A stretch of DNA of 35,222 nucleotides, from positions 1-35,222 of the forward strand of contig JABGVH010000157.1 in the NCBI GenBank assembly GCA_018646195.1, given 5' to 3'. This stretch comes from Halobacteriovoraceae bacterium (GTDB lineage: Bacteria; Bdellovibrionota; Bacteriovoracia; Bacteriovoracales; Bacteriovoracaceae). Under the pieces are notes generated by a model that was not told where the DNA came from, ran no database searches, and saw nothing but the letters and a program-made list of their open reading frames with translations. Below are positions 9,254-18,149 of this stretch, piece after piece (within the stretch, counting starts at the first letter, position 1; the number at the start of each line of letters is the position of its first letter). The position numbers were made by a program, and so were the translations under genes.

Positions 9254-9282
9254 TTGATTTATAAAGGCTGCACTGCTAAATT
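9254..9282 (+). promoter_or_regulatory. sigma-70-type promoter candidate for the thrS operon
   Basis: TTGATT (9254-9259) and TAAATT (9277-9282) are separated by 17 nt, each matching 4 of 6 consensus bases. The predicted start near 9289 would leave a leader of about 50 nt before the thrS ATG, including its AGGAG site. The -35 falls in the loop and right arm of an interrupted inverted repeat (9241-9269), which could be an operator. By eye only. Confidence 0.3.
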
Positions 9283-9337
9283 GAGATCTACTTTATATAC
9301 CATAAAAGAGTAAATTAATGAATTCAGGAGTTTTTTA

Positions 9338-11083
9338 ATGGCCAAATTCGATTTAGAAACAATCCGCCACTCATCTGCGCACCTAATGGCCCAAGCAATT
9401 TCAAGGCTTTGGCCTAATTCTAATATACAATTTGGTGTTGGCCCCACAATAGAAAACGGCTTTTATTACGATCTTGAAATGGATGATCGGCTGAATGACG
9501 ACGATTTGAAGAAAATAGAAAAGAAAATGAAGGAAATTGTAAAAGAACGACTTCCTATCGAAAAAGTAACGATGACCAGGTCAGAAGCAATCGAGTTTTT
9601 TACCAAGGAAAAACAATTACTCAAAGTAGAGCTTATTGAGGCCATTCCTGCGGGTGATGAAATTACTTGTTTTAAGCAAGGAGAATTTATTGATCTATGT
9701 AGAGGACCCCATGTGGACAACACAGGTGACTTACCCTTTAGCTTTAAGTTGCTCCACATTGCTGGCGCCTATTGGAGAGGAGACGAAAAAAATCAAATGC
9801 TCCAACGTGTTTATGCCGCAAGCTTCGACGATAAGAACAAACTCAACCAGCATATTAAGTTCTTAGAAGAGGCCAAAAAGCGAGATCATCGAAAACTAGG
9901 GAAAGAGTTAGAGCTTTTCCACTTTGAACAAGTCGCCCCAGCTTCTCCCTTTTTTATGCCTAAAGGTGCTTTTGTCTACAATCAATTGATTGAATTTGTA
10001 CGTAAATTATATGTTAGATACGGTTACTCAGAGGTCATAACTCCCCAAATTCTAGACTCAGAACTATGGCATACCAGTGGCCATTACGAGCATTACAAAG
10101 ACAATATGTATTTCTCTAAGATTGACGAAAGAGAGTACGCAGTTAAACCAATGAATTGCCCCTGTCATATGCTTATGTTTAAGCACTATCGTTATAGCTA
10201 TCGAGATTTGCCATTGCGATATGCCGATTTTGGAAGATTACATAGATATGAAAAGGCAGGAGCTGTTGCCGGACTTACTCGTGTCCGAACATTTTGCCAA
10301 GATGATGCCCATGTATTCATTCCATTATCAGATATCCAAGATGAAATAGTCCAACTTATGGAAATGTTTTTTAAAAGCTACACACATTTTGGTTTTAATA
10401 AAATAAAGGTCAATCTATCTACCCGGCCTGAAAAAAAATCGGGCGATGACAAAACTTGGGATGTTGCAGAAAATGCACTGAAAGAAGCTCTTTTAAAGAG
10501 TGGCCATGAATTTCACATAAAAGAGGGAGATGGCGCTTTCTATGGCCCGAAAATCGATATAGATATAGCCGATGCGTTAGGACGTTTTCATCAACTTGGT
10601 ACAATTCAATTAGATTTTCAACTGCCCGAAAGGTTTCAGTTAAAATTTACCAATCAGAATGGTGAAGAAGAGCGGCCAGTGGTAATACACCGTGCTCTAC
10701 TTGGCTCTCTAGAAAGATTTTTTGGTATTTATCTCGAACATGTTGGGGGCGCATTTCCTTTTTGGCTGGCCCCTGAGCAGGCAGTACTAGTTCCTGTAAA
10801 CAACGAAGTTCACTTAGAATTTTGTAATAATCTAAAAAAACAATTTGATAGTTTAGGCTTAAGAGTAAAAATCGACGACCGAAATGAATCGATGGGGTAT
10901 AAAACTCGCCAAATTCAAAAAACGAAAATTCCTTATATGCTGGTTATAGGAGATAAAGAAGTCGAAGGTAATTCTGTGAGTATAAGGTCCTATGGCTCAA
11001 GAGATTCTGAGACGCTGACAATTGATGATCTTAAAATGAAATTTCTCGAGCTAGATAAATTGAAAGACCCTTCCTTAATCTAA
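9338..11083 (+). CDS. thrS: threonine-tRNA ligase lacking the TGS domain
   Basis: ThrRS charges tRNA-Thr. The 581 residues start directly at the editing domain: ETIRHSSAHLMAQAI gives H11 and H15, and CRGPH gives C121 and H125, the residues that hydrolyse Ser-tRNA-Thr. The class II catalytic core follows (RYEKAGAVAGLTRVRTFCQD, MNCPCHM with the zinc Cys) and the anticodon-binding domain ends the protein. E. coli ThrRS is 642 aa because it carries a TGS domain first; here there is none. The start is firm: AGGAG lies 8 nt upstream, and an ATG at 9318 in another frame stops at once. The usual downstream partners infC-rpmI-rplT are missing; instead a ligase gene starts 15 nt later. Confidence 0.96.
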   Translation: MAKFDLETIRHSSAHLMAQAISRLWPNSNIQFGVGPTIENGFYYDLEMDDRLNDDDLKKIEKKMKEIVKERLPIEKVTMTRSEAIEFFTKEKQLLKVELIEAIPAGDEITCFKQGEFIDLCRGPHVDNTGDLPFSFKLLHIAGAYWRGDEKNQMLQRVYAASFDDKNKLNQHIKFLEEAKKRDHRKLGKELELFHFEQVAPASPFFMPKGAFVYNQLIEFVRKLYVRYGYSEVITPQILDSELWHTSGHYEHYKDNMYFSKIDEREYAVKPMNCPCHMLMFKHYRYSYRDLPLRYADFGRLHRYEKAGAVAGLTRVRTFCQDDAHVFIPLSDIQDEIVQLMEMFFKSYTHFGFNKIKVNLSTRPEKKSGDDKTWDVAENALKEALLKSGHEFHIKEGDGAFYGPKIDIDIADALGRFHQLGTIQLDFQLPERFQLKFTNQNGEEERPVVIHRALLGSLERFFGIYLEHVGGAFPFWLAPEQAVLVPVNNEVHLEFCNNLKKQFDSLGLRVKIDDRNESMGYKTRQIQKTKIPYMLVIGDKEVEGNSVSIRSYGSRDSETLTIDDLKMKFLELDKLKDPSLI

Positions 11084-11098
11084 TATGGATAAAAACTT

Positions 11099-12097
11099 AT
11101 GACTTCTAAAAATATTTTAATTCTATGTGGTGGTGGAGGTACTGAACATGAGGTTTCTTTAGTCAGTGCCAACTTTTTTCAAAATATACTGGAAGAAAAT
11201 AAAGAATATGCAATTCATAAAGTTACAATTGAGAAAGATTCAACAAGAACATATCAAGATGGTAGAAAGTGTGAATTAAGAAGAGCAGGTGAAATTGTAA
11301 TAGAAGGTAATGAGACTATTCAAATAGATTTTGCAATCCCCGTAATACATGGCCCACCTGGTGAATCGGGGGAAATTCCCGCTGTATTTGAACTAATGAA
11401 TTTGCCTTACTTTGGCTCAACACATGAAACAAGTACAATATGCTTTAATAAAATAACAACTAAATTATGGCTAGAGTCACTCAACATACCTGTGACCCCA
11501 TATGTTTATCTTACTGAGTATGATGAAGCCAACATATTAAAACTAAAAGATTTTTTTAAAATCCACAAAAATATTTTTCTGAAAGCATCTAACCAAGGGT
11601 CTTCGGTCGGATGCTACCCCGTAGGAAGTGAATCAAACCTCGATTCACATTTAAAAAAATGTTTCGAGTTTTCTCCTTATGTACTGGCAGAAACCTCAGT
11701 GGTAGGTAGGGAGCTTGAAGTTTCTGTCTATGAGTACGAGGGATCCATTCAGGTCAGCGACCCAGGAGAGATTATCTGTCCTGCCGGCTTTTATAGTTAC
11801 GAAGAAAAATATAACAACGAAAGCCAAACCCAAACTTTGGCCAAGGCAGAGAATCTGTCACCAGAGATAATTAAAAAAGTAAAAGATTACGCAAGACGGG
11901 CCTTTATAGGCTTAAAAATTAGACATTTGGCAAGAATAGACTTTTTCCTAACAAGCACTGGTTCTATTTACCTCAATGAACCAAATACATTCCCAGGGCA
12001 CACACCTATCAGCATGTTTCCTATGATGTTAGAGGGAAATGGCCATAATTATCGAACTTTTTTAGATGGGATAATTTCTAAAGAGTTAAACTCCTAA
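11099..12097 (+). CDS. D-alanine-D-alanine ligase-family ATP-grasp enzyme
   Basis: An ATP-grasp ligase with the full Ddl architecture: GGGGTEHEVSLVSA (11-24) with the substrate Glu16, HGPPGESG (84-91), KASNQGSSVGCYPV (162-175), FYSYEEKY (231-238), HLARIDFF (276-283) and the metal-binding segment YLNEPNTFPGHT (291-302) with Asp281, Glu294 and Asn296. The family reaction is ATP-dependent joining of two amino acids, normally D-Ala to D-Ala. Two positions are unusual: Pro in NEPNT, where I or V is usual, and His in PGHT, where M or F is usual. It lies inside a metabolic operon rather than with cell-wall genes. It may therefore be the cell's Ddl or a specialised dipeptide ligase; the window cannot decide, so no symbol is given. 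Confidence 0.85.
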   Translation: MTSKNILILCGGGGTEHEVSLVSANFFQNILEENKEYAIHKVTIEKDSTRTYQDGRKCELRRAGEIVIEGNETIQIDFAIPVIHGPPGESGEIPAVFELMNLPYFGSTHETSTICFNKITTKLWLESLNIPVTPYVYLTEYDEANILKLKDFFKIHKNIFLKASNQGSSVGCYPVGSESNLDSHLKKCFEFSPYVLAETSVVGRELEVSVYEYEGSIQVSDPGEIICPAGFYSYEEKYNNESQTQTLAKAENLSPEIIKKVKDYARRAFIGLKIRHLARIDFFLTSTGSIYLNEPNTFPGHTPISMFPMMLEGNGHNYRTFLDGIISKELNS

Positions 12098-12105
12098 GGT
12101 AATTA

Positions 12106-15100
12106 ATGAAATTAAAAATAATAAATAAAGACTTAGAAAATTCAACAAAAGAAAAACTAGAAAAATACTATGAAAATAATTTCATCCCTGCGGAAAAAAA
12201 GAACTACCTTACTGATCTTAGTCGCTGTGTTGGGCCTTATTTAGCATGTAGCTCGACTACCGGAGAGAGTCACTGGTTATTAGATGCAGCATCACAGATA
12301 GCCACCCTTGGCCTCGGCTTTAATCATTCGGCTTTTATGGGTACCGCTCACTATTTAAGCTCCTGGACCAACGATAAAGAATCAGCAGAGTTTAAAAGCA
12401 TTAGACTGGGATTCGAATCTTTTTTGGCAAGAAGCCTTAAACGAAAAAGTGTATCTACTACGTTCTGTAATTCAGGAGCTGAGGCAAACGAAATTGCACT
12501 GGGCCATTGCTTTAAAAACCGACCAAGCAATAAGGCCAACAAAATTTTGGCCTTTGAGGGAAGTTTCCATGGTCGACTATTGATGAGTTTGCAAAGCACC
12601 TGGAATCCAAGCAAGCGAGAGCCCTTTGAGTGGCCAGGCTTCGACACCATCTTCTGCCCCTCTCCAGCTCTTGCTGATGAAAAAATAAATCTTCCTTTAC
12701 CTAATAACTGGTGTGACTTTTGGGATAGCTCCGCATCCACCAATATAGAAGTTCCAGCTGATTGGAAACTTGACCCAATAATGGAAGGAGAAGTTAAAAG
12801 TCTTCTAAAAGTCCGTACAGAATTATTAACTGGCGCTATTTTTTCTATTATCGTAGAGCCAATGCAATGTGAAGGAGGAGACCGCTATCTTTCTAACAGG
12901 TTTTTTACGGCCTTATTGCTCATGGCAAAAGCGTTTAGAGTAGGAACAATATTTGATGAGGTCCAAACAGGTTTTCATCTGGGCGAGGATTTCTTCTGGC
13001 ATATGCAATTTGATTTACGTGGTCCAGATAATAATCCCTTAATCCCAGAACATATTGTCTGTGCCAAGAAAGCTCAGATAGGCCTGGTTATTTCAGATGT
13101 ACCTAACAATGAAGATACAGAAGAATTTCAAGTGGCCTCTGTTATCCGTGGATATCACCACGCAGTAACTCTCGATCAAAATAAAGCGAAAATCCTAAAG
13201 CTTGCAGAACTAAATAGAAATTTTTTGTCGAAATTTTGCTCTCAATTTTCTAACTTTGTTGAAAGTCCTAGAGGTCTAGGTCTTTGTTTTGCCTTTGATT
13301 TAAAAAATAAAGAGCATACTGGGAAATTCATTGCGAACCGTTTCGATTATGGATTGCTATTTTATCCGGCAGGAGACAATACCCTAAGATTTAGGCTGAA
13401 CTTAGCATTTGGTGAAAAGGATTTGGAATTCCTTTATGCCAGCTTAACAGCGATCGCCGAGTTTGTTTTTAATTCAAACCGTGTGGCCCCCCCTACACAT
13501 ATTGAAACTAACGAACGCCACACTGAGGAACTTTATATATGGCAGCACAATCTTCTAATGGCAAAATTAAATTGCGTTAAGGACGAGAAGGCCACTTTAG
13601 AAAGCACTGTAGCTGAACTCGAGCATCACTTTAAAGAGGCACACGGATTTTCGTTTGAAGTCATCACTGAAGGAAATTTTCAAAATATAGAAAAGGAAAT
13701 TGTCCAGCTTCAAAAAAATGTTTACGAACCAGTTCGCCAAACACCAATCGAGAAATTTAAAACAGCAACACAGCATCCAAACTCGATTTGCCTAGCACTT
13801 AGAAAGAATAATGAATTGGCCGCCATTTGTTTCGCTGGTCCGCTTAAACTTTTCCCTTATGAAAAAGGAACAAGACGGGACCCAGGTTTCGAAAACCAGT
13901 CAACTCTATATATGCTAGACTGTACTGTGGCGCCTCCCTTTCTAGGACGGGGATTAGGTAAATATTTAAAATATGCTTTGACACAAATCGCTGTCTTAAA
14001 AAATATCGATGAAATTCATGGTCGAAATAGAGACCAAATGGCCAGCTCAATGCACTTAATAAACACCTCATTAGGAGCAACGGAACTTTTTTACAACCCT
14101 GAAGACTATCTAGATGACGAAAAGTACCGGGACGTTTGGTACTATTCTTCGCCAGTCAGCTGGAGCCAAGAAACGAATAATCTTTCTTCGGGCCTTTATG
14201 CACCAATTGGTATCGCTTCACTTAATAATGAATTCCTCAAATCCCAATTACCCGCAATAAACAATAAGCTATGCCTCTCAAATTTTGTGAGTGAAAGATA
14301 CTTAGATAATTTGAAAGAAATATTTGAATTATTACCTAAGGAACTTAAACACGGCTATACGGCAAGTGGACAAAGTGAGTGTATCGATAAATTGGCAAAA
14401 CTATTGTGGAATAAAAATAAAAAACACTGCAAAAGCTTAACCTTTAAAAGTCATTATTTTGGAGCAGGAAGTTTTCTCTCTCGCTCTCTAAATGAGGAGC
14501 TTGAAAGTTTTTTTCCTGTTGATACTTTAGCAGCACCTACTACTGAAAATGTGAGTAATTTATTAAAAGAGGTAGAGACCCTGTTGAAGACAAATTCTTA
14601 TCTAGGTGTTTGGATCGAACCCATCCCCCAACAGACGATGGAAAGAGTTCCCTTGGAGTTTTTAAAGGGACTCAAAGCAATATGCGAGGAATACTCAACT
14701 CCCCTCGTTTTTAATGAAACTGCTTCCTCACAATTCCGCTATACAAAGGATTCATATTTTCTGGCACAATTAGAGGAAGTACGCCCTGATTGCGGTTTCG
14801 TTGCACTAGGTGGACAAGCTGCCATAATCTATACTAACGAGACCTACTTTATTGAAAAGCCGTTGATGTTAATTTCTACTTGGGATGGAGATGAATTTGC
14901 ACTCTCCAATTATCATTGTGGAATGAAAAATATTCTAAAGGACAAAAAATATTTTCACTCAATATGCGACAATTTCAGCAAAAAACTTAAAGAAGAGCTC
15001 CTTCAATATGCAAATATTGAAATACAAATAGAAAGAGGCTTTGGCTGGGTAACAGGACCAATCCCAAGTAAGTATCAAAAGCTCCTCTCCTATAAAAATG

Positions 15101-15159
15101 ATCGCTACCTAATTTGTCCTTCATTTGATCATATGAAATTTTTCCTGGAGAACAAGTGA
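12106..15159 (+). CDS. trifunctional fusion: LAT-like aminotransferase, GNAT, degenerate aminotransferase
   Basis: A 1017-residue protein with three parts. Residues about 1-460 are a class III PLP aminotransferase resembling L-lysine 6-aminotransferase: NSGAEANEIAL (122-132), SFHGR (153-157), WPGFD, DEVQTG (284-289) and AKKAQIG (320-326), where Lys321 aligns with the PLP Lys of the LAT motif GKKTQV. Residues about 490-685 are a GNAT domain with the acetyl-CoA loop LGRGLGKYL (613-621). Residues about 695-1017 repeat the aminotransferase fold (ASGQSECIDKLAKL, WIEPIPQQ, FNETASSQFR), but the Asp holding the PLP ring is Asn870 and no Lys is present at VALGGQ (899-904), so this copy should be inactive. 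AAGG precedes the ATG. The stop overlaps the next start (GTGA). The substrate is unknown. Confidence 0.85.
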   Translation: MKLKIINKDLENSTKEKLEKYYENNFIPAEKKNYLTDLSRCVGPYLACSSTTGESHWLLDAASQIATLGLGFNHSAFMGTAHYLSSWTNDKESAEFKSIRLGFESFLARSLKRKSVSTTFCNSGAEANEIALGHCFKNRPSNKANKILAFEGSFHGRLLMSLQSTWNPSKREPFEWPGFDTIFCPSPALADEKINLPLPNNWCDFWDSSASTNIEVPADWKLDPIMEGEVKSLLKVRTELLTGAIFSIIVEPMQCEGGDRYLSNRFFTALLLMAKAFRVGTIFDEVQTGFHLGEDFFWHMQFDLRGPDNNPLIPEHIVCAKKAQIGLVISDVPNNEDTEEFQVASVIRGYHHAVTLDQNKAKILKLAELNRNFLSKFCSQFSNFVESPRGLGLCFAFDLKNKEHTGKFIANRFDYGLLFYPAGDNTLRFRLNLAFGEKDLEFLYASLTAIAEFVFNSNRVAPPTHIETNERHTEELYIWQHNLLMAKLNCVKDEKATLESTVAELEHHFKEAHGFSFEVITEGNFQNIEKEIVQLQKNVYEPVRQTPIEKFKTATQHPNSICLALRKNNELAAICFAGPLKLFPYEKGTRRDPGFENQSTLYMLDCTVAPPFLGRGLGKYLKYALTQIAVLKNIDEIHGRNRDQMASSMHLINTSLGATELFYNPEDYLDDEKYRDVWYYSSPVSWSQETNNLSSGLYAPIGIASLNNEFLKSQLPAINNKLCLSNFVSERYLDNLKEIFELLPKELKHGYTASGQSECIDKLAKLLWNKNKKHCKSLTFKSHYFGAGSFLSRSLNEELESFFPVDTLAAPTTENVSNLLKEVETLLKTNSYLGVWIEPIPQQTMERVPLEFLKGLKAICEEYSTPLVFNETASSQFRYTKDSYFLAQLEEVRPDCGFVALGGQAAIIYTNETYFIEKPLMLISTWDGDEFALSNYHCGMKNILKDKKYFHSICDNFSKKLKEELLQYANIEIQIERGFGWVTGPIPSKYQKLLSYKNDRYLICPSFDHMKFFLENK

Positions 15160-16250
15160 ACGATTGTAACTTCCCTTTAATCGAATACAGAAAATCCGAT
15201 TCCCCTTACCAATGGGGACTATCCCACGGCGAGGAATTTAAAACATCTATCAAAGAATTAATTGAAATTCGAAAAGAATTAATGCTTCAAAAAAACCCCG
15301 GAATTGAAGCTAGTTTAGATAAATTAGCAAAACTGCAATGGGAATTTACCGGAGAACTCGACCAAGAAATACTACAAGAAATGGATGGCATAAGAAAATC
15401 TAGCGATGTATCAATTACAGATATAGTTATCCTCAATAACTATACTGATTTTAGAGATATTATCCTGCCAGATGAAGGCTGTTCTACTATTTATACCAAG
15501 GTCAACAATTTGGCCTTGACTGGACAGACCTGGGATATGCATGGCTCTGCTAAAAATTATGTCAGTACAATTAAAGTACCTCGGAAAAATGATAACCCAT
15601 CCGCAATCATCTTCTCGCTAGTTGGATGTGTTGGGATGGCGGGATTTAATTCGACCGGACTATTCCTGGGGGGAAATAATATAAATACTGACAAGGCCGA
15701 AACTGGAGTAATTTGGCCTGCATTAGTCCGAAATGCCTTAAAGGAAAAAAATCACCAAGACTTAGTGAATAAGTTGAGAAGCTCTAAGGTTACCTCTGGA
15801 CATAATTATTTAGTCTCCTCTGTTAACGAAGGCCAACACTGGGAAGTTGCTCCATTTGCAGGGCAAAAAGTTGCGAGTATAGAGTCAGGCCAAGAAGGTT
15901 CAGCAATACATACCAACCACTGCCTAGGCAGCGAAATAACCCCTTTTGAAGATAAAAATTCAATAAGTTCAACTACTAAAATACGTTACGAAATTTTAGA
16001 ACGTAGGACAAAAGAAATAAACGTTCATCAAGACCTCATTAATTTACTGCAAGATCATGAAAACTACCCAATGTCTATCTGCTCACATTACGAAAGCGGA
16101 GCACAAGACCCTTCGTATACCTGTGGTGGCATTTCTGGTGATATTACTTCAGGTGACTTCTTTTTATGGAGAGGTTGTCCTGTTCACGATAAAAACTATA
16201 AAAAATATAATTTTAGTTTATCTAACAAAGAATTCACAACCGAGGAATAA
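15156..16250 (+). CDS. C45 family autoproteolytic acyltransferase/hydrolase
   Basis: A member of the C45 N-terminal-nucleophile family, which includes fungal isopenicillin N acyltransferase and the insect beta-alanyl-amine hydrolase Tan. The precursor is expected to cut itself before Cys109 in DEGCSTIY (106-113), giving an N-terminal Cys nucleophile; Penicillium acyltransferase has its Cys at position 103 in the same setting. Further family features are LTGQTWDMHG, the glycine-rich NSTGLFLGGNNIN segment and the C-terminal SICSHYE. No signal peptide is seen, so it acts in the cytoplasm. The 364-residue length is typical. The GTG start shares GTGA with the stop of the fusion gene, indicating coupled translation. 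The reaction is probably hydrolysis or transfer of an amide-linked acyl or aminoacyl group. Confidence 0.85.
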   Translation: MNDCNFPLIEYRKSDSPYQWGLSHGEEFKTSIKELIEIRKELMLQKNPGIEASLDKLAKLQWEFTGELDQEILQEMDGIRKSSDVSITDIVILNNYTDFRDIILPDEGCSTIYTKVNNLALTGQTWDMHGSAKNYVSTIKVPRKNDNPSAIIFSLVGCVGMAGFNSTGLFLGGNNINTDKAETGVIWPALVRNALKEKNHQDLVNKLRSSKVTSGHNYLVSSVNEGQHWEVAPFAGQKVASIESGQEGSAIHTNHCLGSEITPFEDKNSISSTTKIRYEILERRTKEINVHQDLINLLQDHENYPMSICSHYESGAQDPSYTCGGISGDITSGDFFLWRGCPVHDKNYKKYNFSLSNKEFTTEE

Positions 16251-16252
16251 TT

Positions 16253-17437
16253 ATGAGCTTCCCATTCTTTATGACCTGGTCAAAACAAAAGAATGCCTCC
16301 TCATTTAACATAACTTCTAACGAAACTTATTGTTTTAGAACTCCTGAAGGTAAAGAGATATTGGATATGTCCTCTACTTCTTATCAGGCTTCATTTGGTT
16401 TAAAAAATAGTGAGATATGTCAGGCCATTTCCAACCAGTTAAAAGAAATGCCTGTGACCTCCCCAAAGGCCATCTGGCCTAATAAAATAAATACAACCAA
16501 AAAACTACTAATCGAAATGAATTTAGGCGAAGGGAAAATATTTTATACAAACTCAGGCTCCGAGGCGATAGAAAATGCCTTAAAAATTGCTAGGCTAGTT
16601 AAAAAGAAGAACATAGTTCTCTCTCGTAGAAAATCCTATCATGGAGCAACTTTGGGAGCTGTATCCATTACCGGTGACTGGCGGCATGATGACCCTTCAA
16701 CTGTTGATCAGTGGAGTGCTTTTATACCCGAACCAGATGACGATCCTAACTGTGAAGCGACTGAAAAAATAATTCTTGATATAGGAGCTGAAAAAATTGC
16801 AGCAATATGTCTCGAGACTATAACTGGAAATAATGGTGTCATTATCCCATCGAAAGGCTGGTATAATGCGATAAGGGCCCTCTGTATTAAACACAACATA
16901 TTTCTAATACTCGATGAAGTAATTTGCGGGTTCTACCGCACTGGAAAAGCATTTGGTTATCAACATTATAATATTAAGCCAGATCTAGTTTGCTTGGCCA
17001 AGGGAATGACAGGTGGCCATTTCCCTTTAGGAGCGGTTTTTGTTAACAAAGATATATCTAATTATTTTGAAGAAAATGTCTTACCGTGTGGCCTAACTAA
17101 TTATGCTCATCCAATAGGTCTTGCTGCTCTTCAAGCTGTACTTGAACTCACAGAGTCGGGAGATTTTCAAAGACATCAAGCTAGATTAAATGAATTTTTT
17201 AATACAGAGCTCGATTCTTTTAGAAGTCTTCCCAATGTAAAAGATGTTAGGGCCAAAGGGCTTTTAGCGGCGATTGACCTAAATGTAGCTCCTCCTGCAT
17301 GGGAAGCATGGATAGATGCAGGAATTTATTTAATTCGACAAGAAAACAGAATAATTTTGGCCCCTCCCCTAGTCATGCCTACCGATTTACTTAAGAAAGG
17401 ACTCGATACAATAAAAGGAATGCTAAGTTATGAATAG
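16253..17437 (+). CDS. class III (omega-type) PLP aminotransferase
   Basis: A 394-residue fold-type I class III aminotransferase with all catalytic features: TNSGSEAIENALKIAR (99-114), SYHG (128-131), ICLETITGNNGVIIP, LDEVICGFYRTG (220-231) with Asp221, LAKGMTGGHFPLGA (248-261) with PLP Lys250, and TNYAHPIGLAA near residue 282. The family acts on omega-, beta- or other non-alpha amines such as GABA, beta-alanine, taurine and diamines. GAGGA precedes the ATG by 7 nt. It lies 2 nt after the C45 gene and overlaps the CoA-transferase alpha gene by 8 nt. Coupling to a 3-oxoacid CoA-transferase suggests, by inference, that the oxo product is a 3-oxoacid, i.e. the substrate is a beta-amino acid. Confidence 0.88.
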   Translation: MSFPFFMTWSKQKNASSFNITSNETYCFRTPEGKEILDMSSTSYQASFGLKNSEICQAISNQLKEMPVTSPKAIWPNKINTTKKLLIEMNLGEGKIFYTNSGSEAIENALKIARLVKKKNIVLSRRKSYHGATLGAVSITGDWRHDDPSTVDQWSAFIPEPDDDPNCEATEKIILDIGAEKIAAICLETITGNNGVIIPSKGWYNAIRALCIKHNIFLILDEVICGFYRTGKAFGYQHYNIKPDLVCLAKGMTGGHFPLGAVFVNKDISNYFEENVLPCGLTNYAHPIGLAALQAVLELTESGDFQRHQARLNEFFNTELDSFRSLPNVKDVRAKGLLAAIDLNVAPPAWEAWIDAGIYLIRQENRIILAPPLVMPTDLLKKGLDTIKGMLSYE

Positions 17438-18149
17438 CCCTAAATTGTACCCAAATGCCAAAATGGCGCTATGTGATCTTAAGTCTGGAATGTCTCTGAT
17501 GAGTGGAGGATTTGGCCTATGTGGTATTGCTGAAAATTGTATCGATGCCATTTCTGAACTTGATATTAATAATTTAAGTATTATTTCTAATAATATTGGA
17601 AATTCTGGCAGAGGACTCGTAAAAATATTACGTCAAAGGAAATTTAAAAAAGCTTTTTGTTCTTATGTTGGCGGAAATCCCGATCTCGAGGAGCAGATAC
17701 TCGCAAAAGAAATCGAAGTTGAATTGATCCCTCAGGGCACGTTTTCAGAAAGAATTCGGGCTGCAGGCCTTGGCATTAGAGGATTTTATACTCCTACTGG
17801 ACATGGAACCTTAGTGGCAGAAGGAAAAGAAGAAAAACTATTTGATCGCCCCTGTATATTAGAATTACCACTACATGCTGATTTCGCAATTATAAAGGCC
17901 CAAAAGGGAGATCCTTACGGAAATTTATGGTTTAAAGAAACCGCGCGAAACTTTTCTCCTCTGATGGCGATGGCCGCTAAAATAACGGTAGTAGAAGTAG
18001 AAGAGTTAGTAGAGTTGGGTGATATTCCCGCTGAAGACGTTCACTTACCTGGTTTGTTCGTACAGAGAATTTTTCAAGGAACCGACTATAAAAATGATAT
18101 TGAATACCTAAAAACAAAAGAAACTCCCTTAGAAAGCAAAAAATCATGA
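17430..18149 (+). CDS. 3-oxoacid CoA-transferase, alpha subunit
   Basis: The 239-residue sequence matches subunit A of succinyl-CoA:3-ketoacid / acetoacetate CoA-transferases: SGGFGLCGIAENCIDAI (25-41), SNNIGNSGRGLVKIL (53-67), SYVGGNPDLEEQ, ELIPQGTFSERIRAAGLGI and FYTPTGHGTLVAEGKE. The heteromeric enzyme moves CoA from a donor acyl-CoA onto a 3-oxoacid. The ATG overlaps the aminotransferase end by 8 nt, and the stop overlaps the beta-subunit start (ATGA), so equal synthesis of the two subunits by coupled translation is likely. The family usually sits beside thiolases or dehydrogenases of ketone-body or aromatic catabolism; here the partners are an aminotransferase and amide-acting enzymes. 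The exact substrate cannot be assigned. Confidence 0.92.
   Translation: MNSPKLYPNAKMALCDLKSGMSLMSGGFGLCGIAENCIDAISELDINNLSIISNNIGNSGRGLVKILRQRKFKKAFCSYVGGNPDLEEQILAKEIEVELIPQGTFSERIRAAGLGIRGFYTPTGHGTLVAEGKEEKLFDRPCILELPLHADFAIIKAQKGDPYGNLWFKETARNFSPLMAMAAKITVVEVEELVELGDIPAEDVHLPGLFVQRIFQGTDYKNDIEYLKTKETPLESKKS

Noticed and set aside
9241-9269. Interrupted inverted repeat AGCCTATAA ... TTAT-AA-AGGCT before thrS, as a thrS operator hairpin
   Set aside because: It has a 2-nt bulge and overlaps the proposed -35, so it probably is not in the transcript; its loop does not convincingly mimic the tRNA-Thr anticodon arm.
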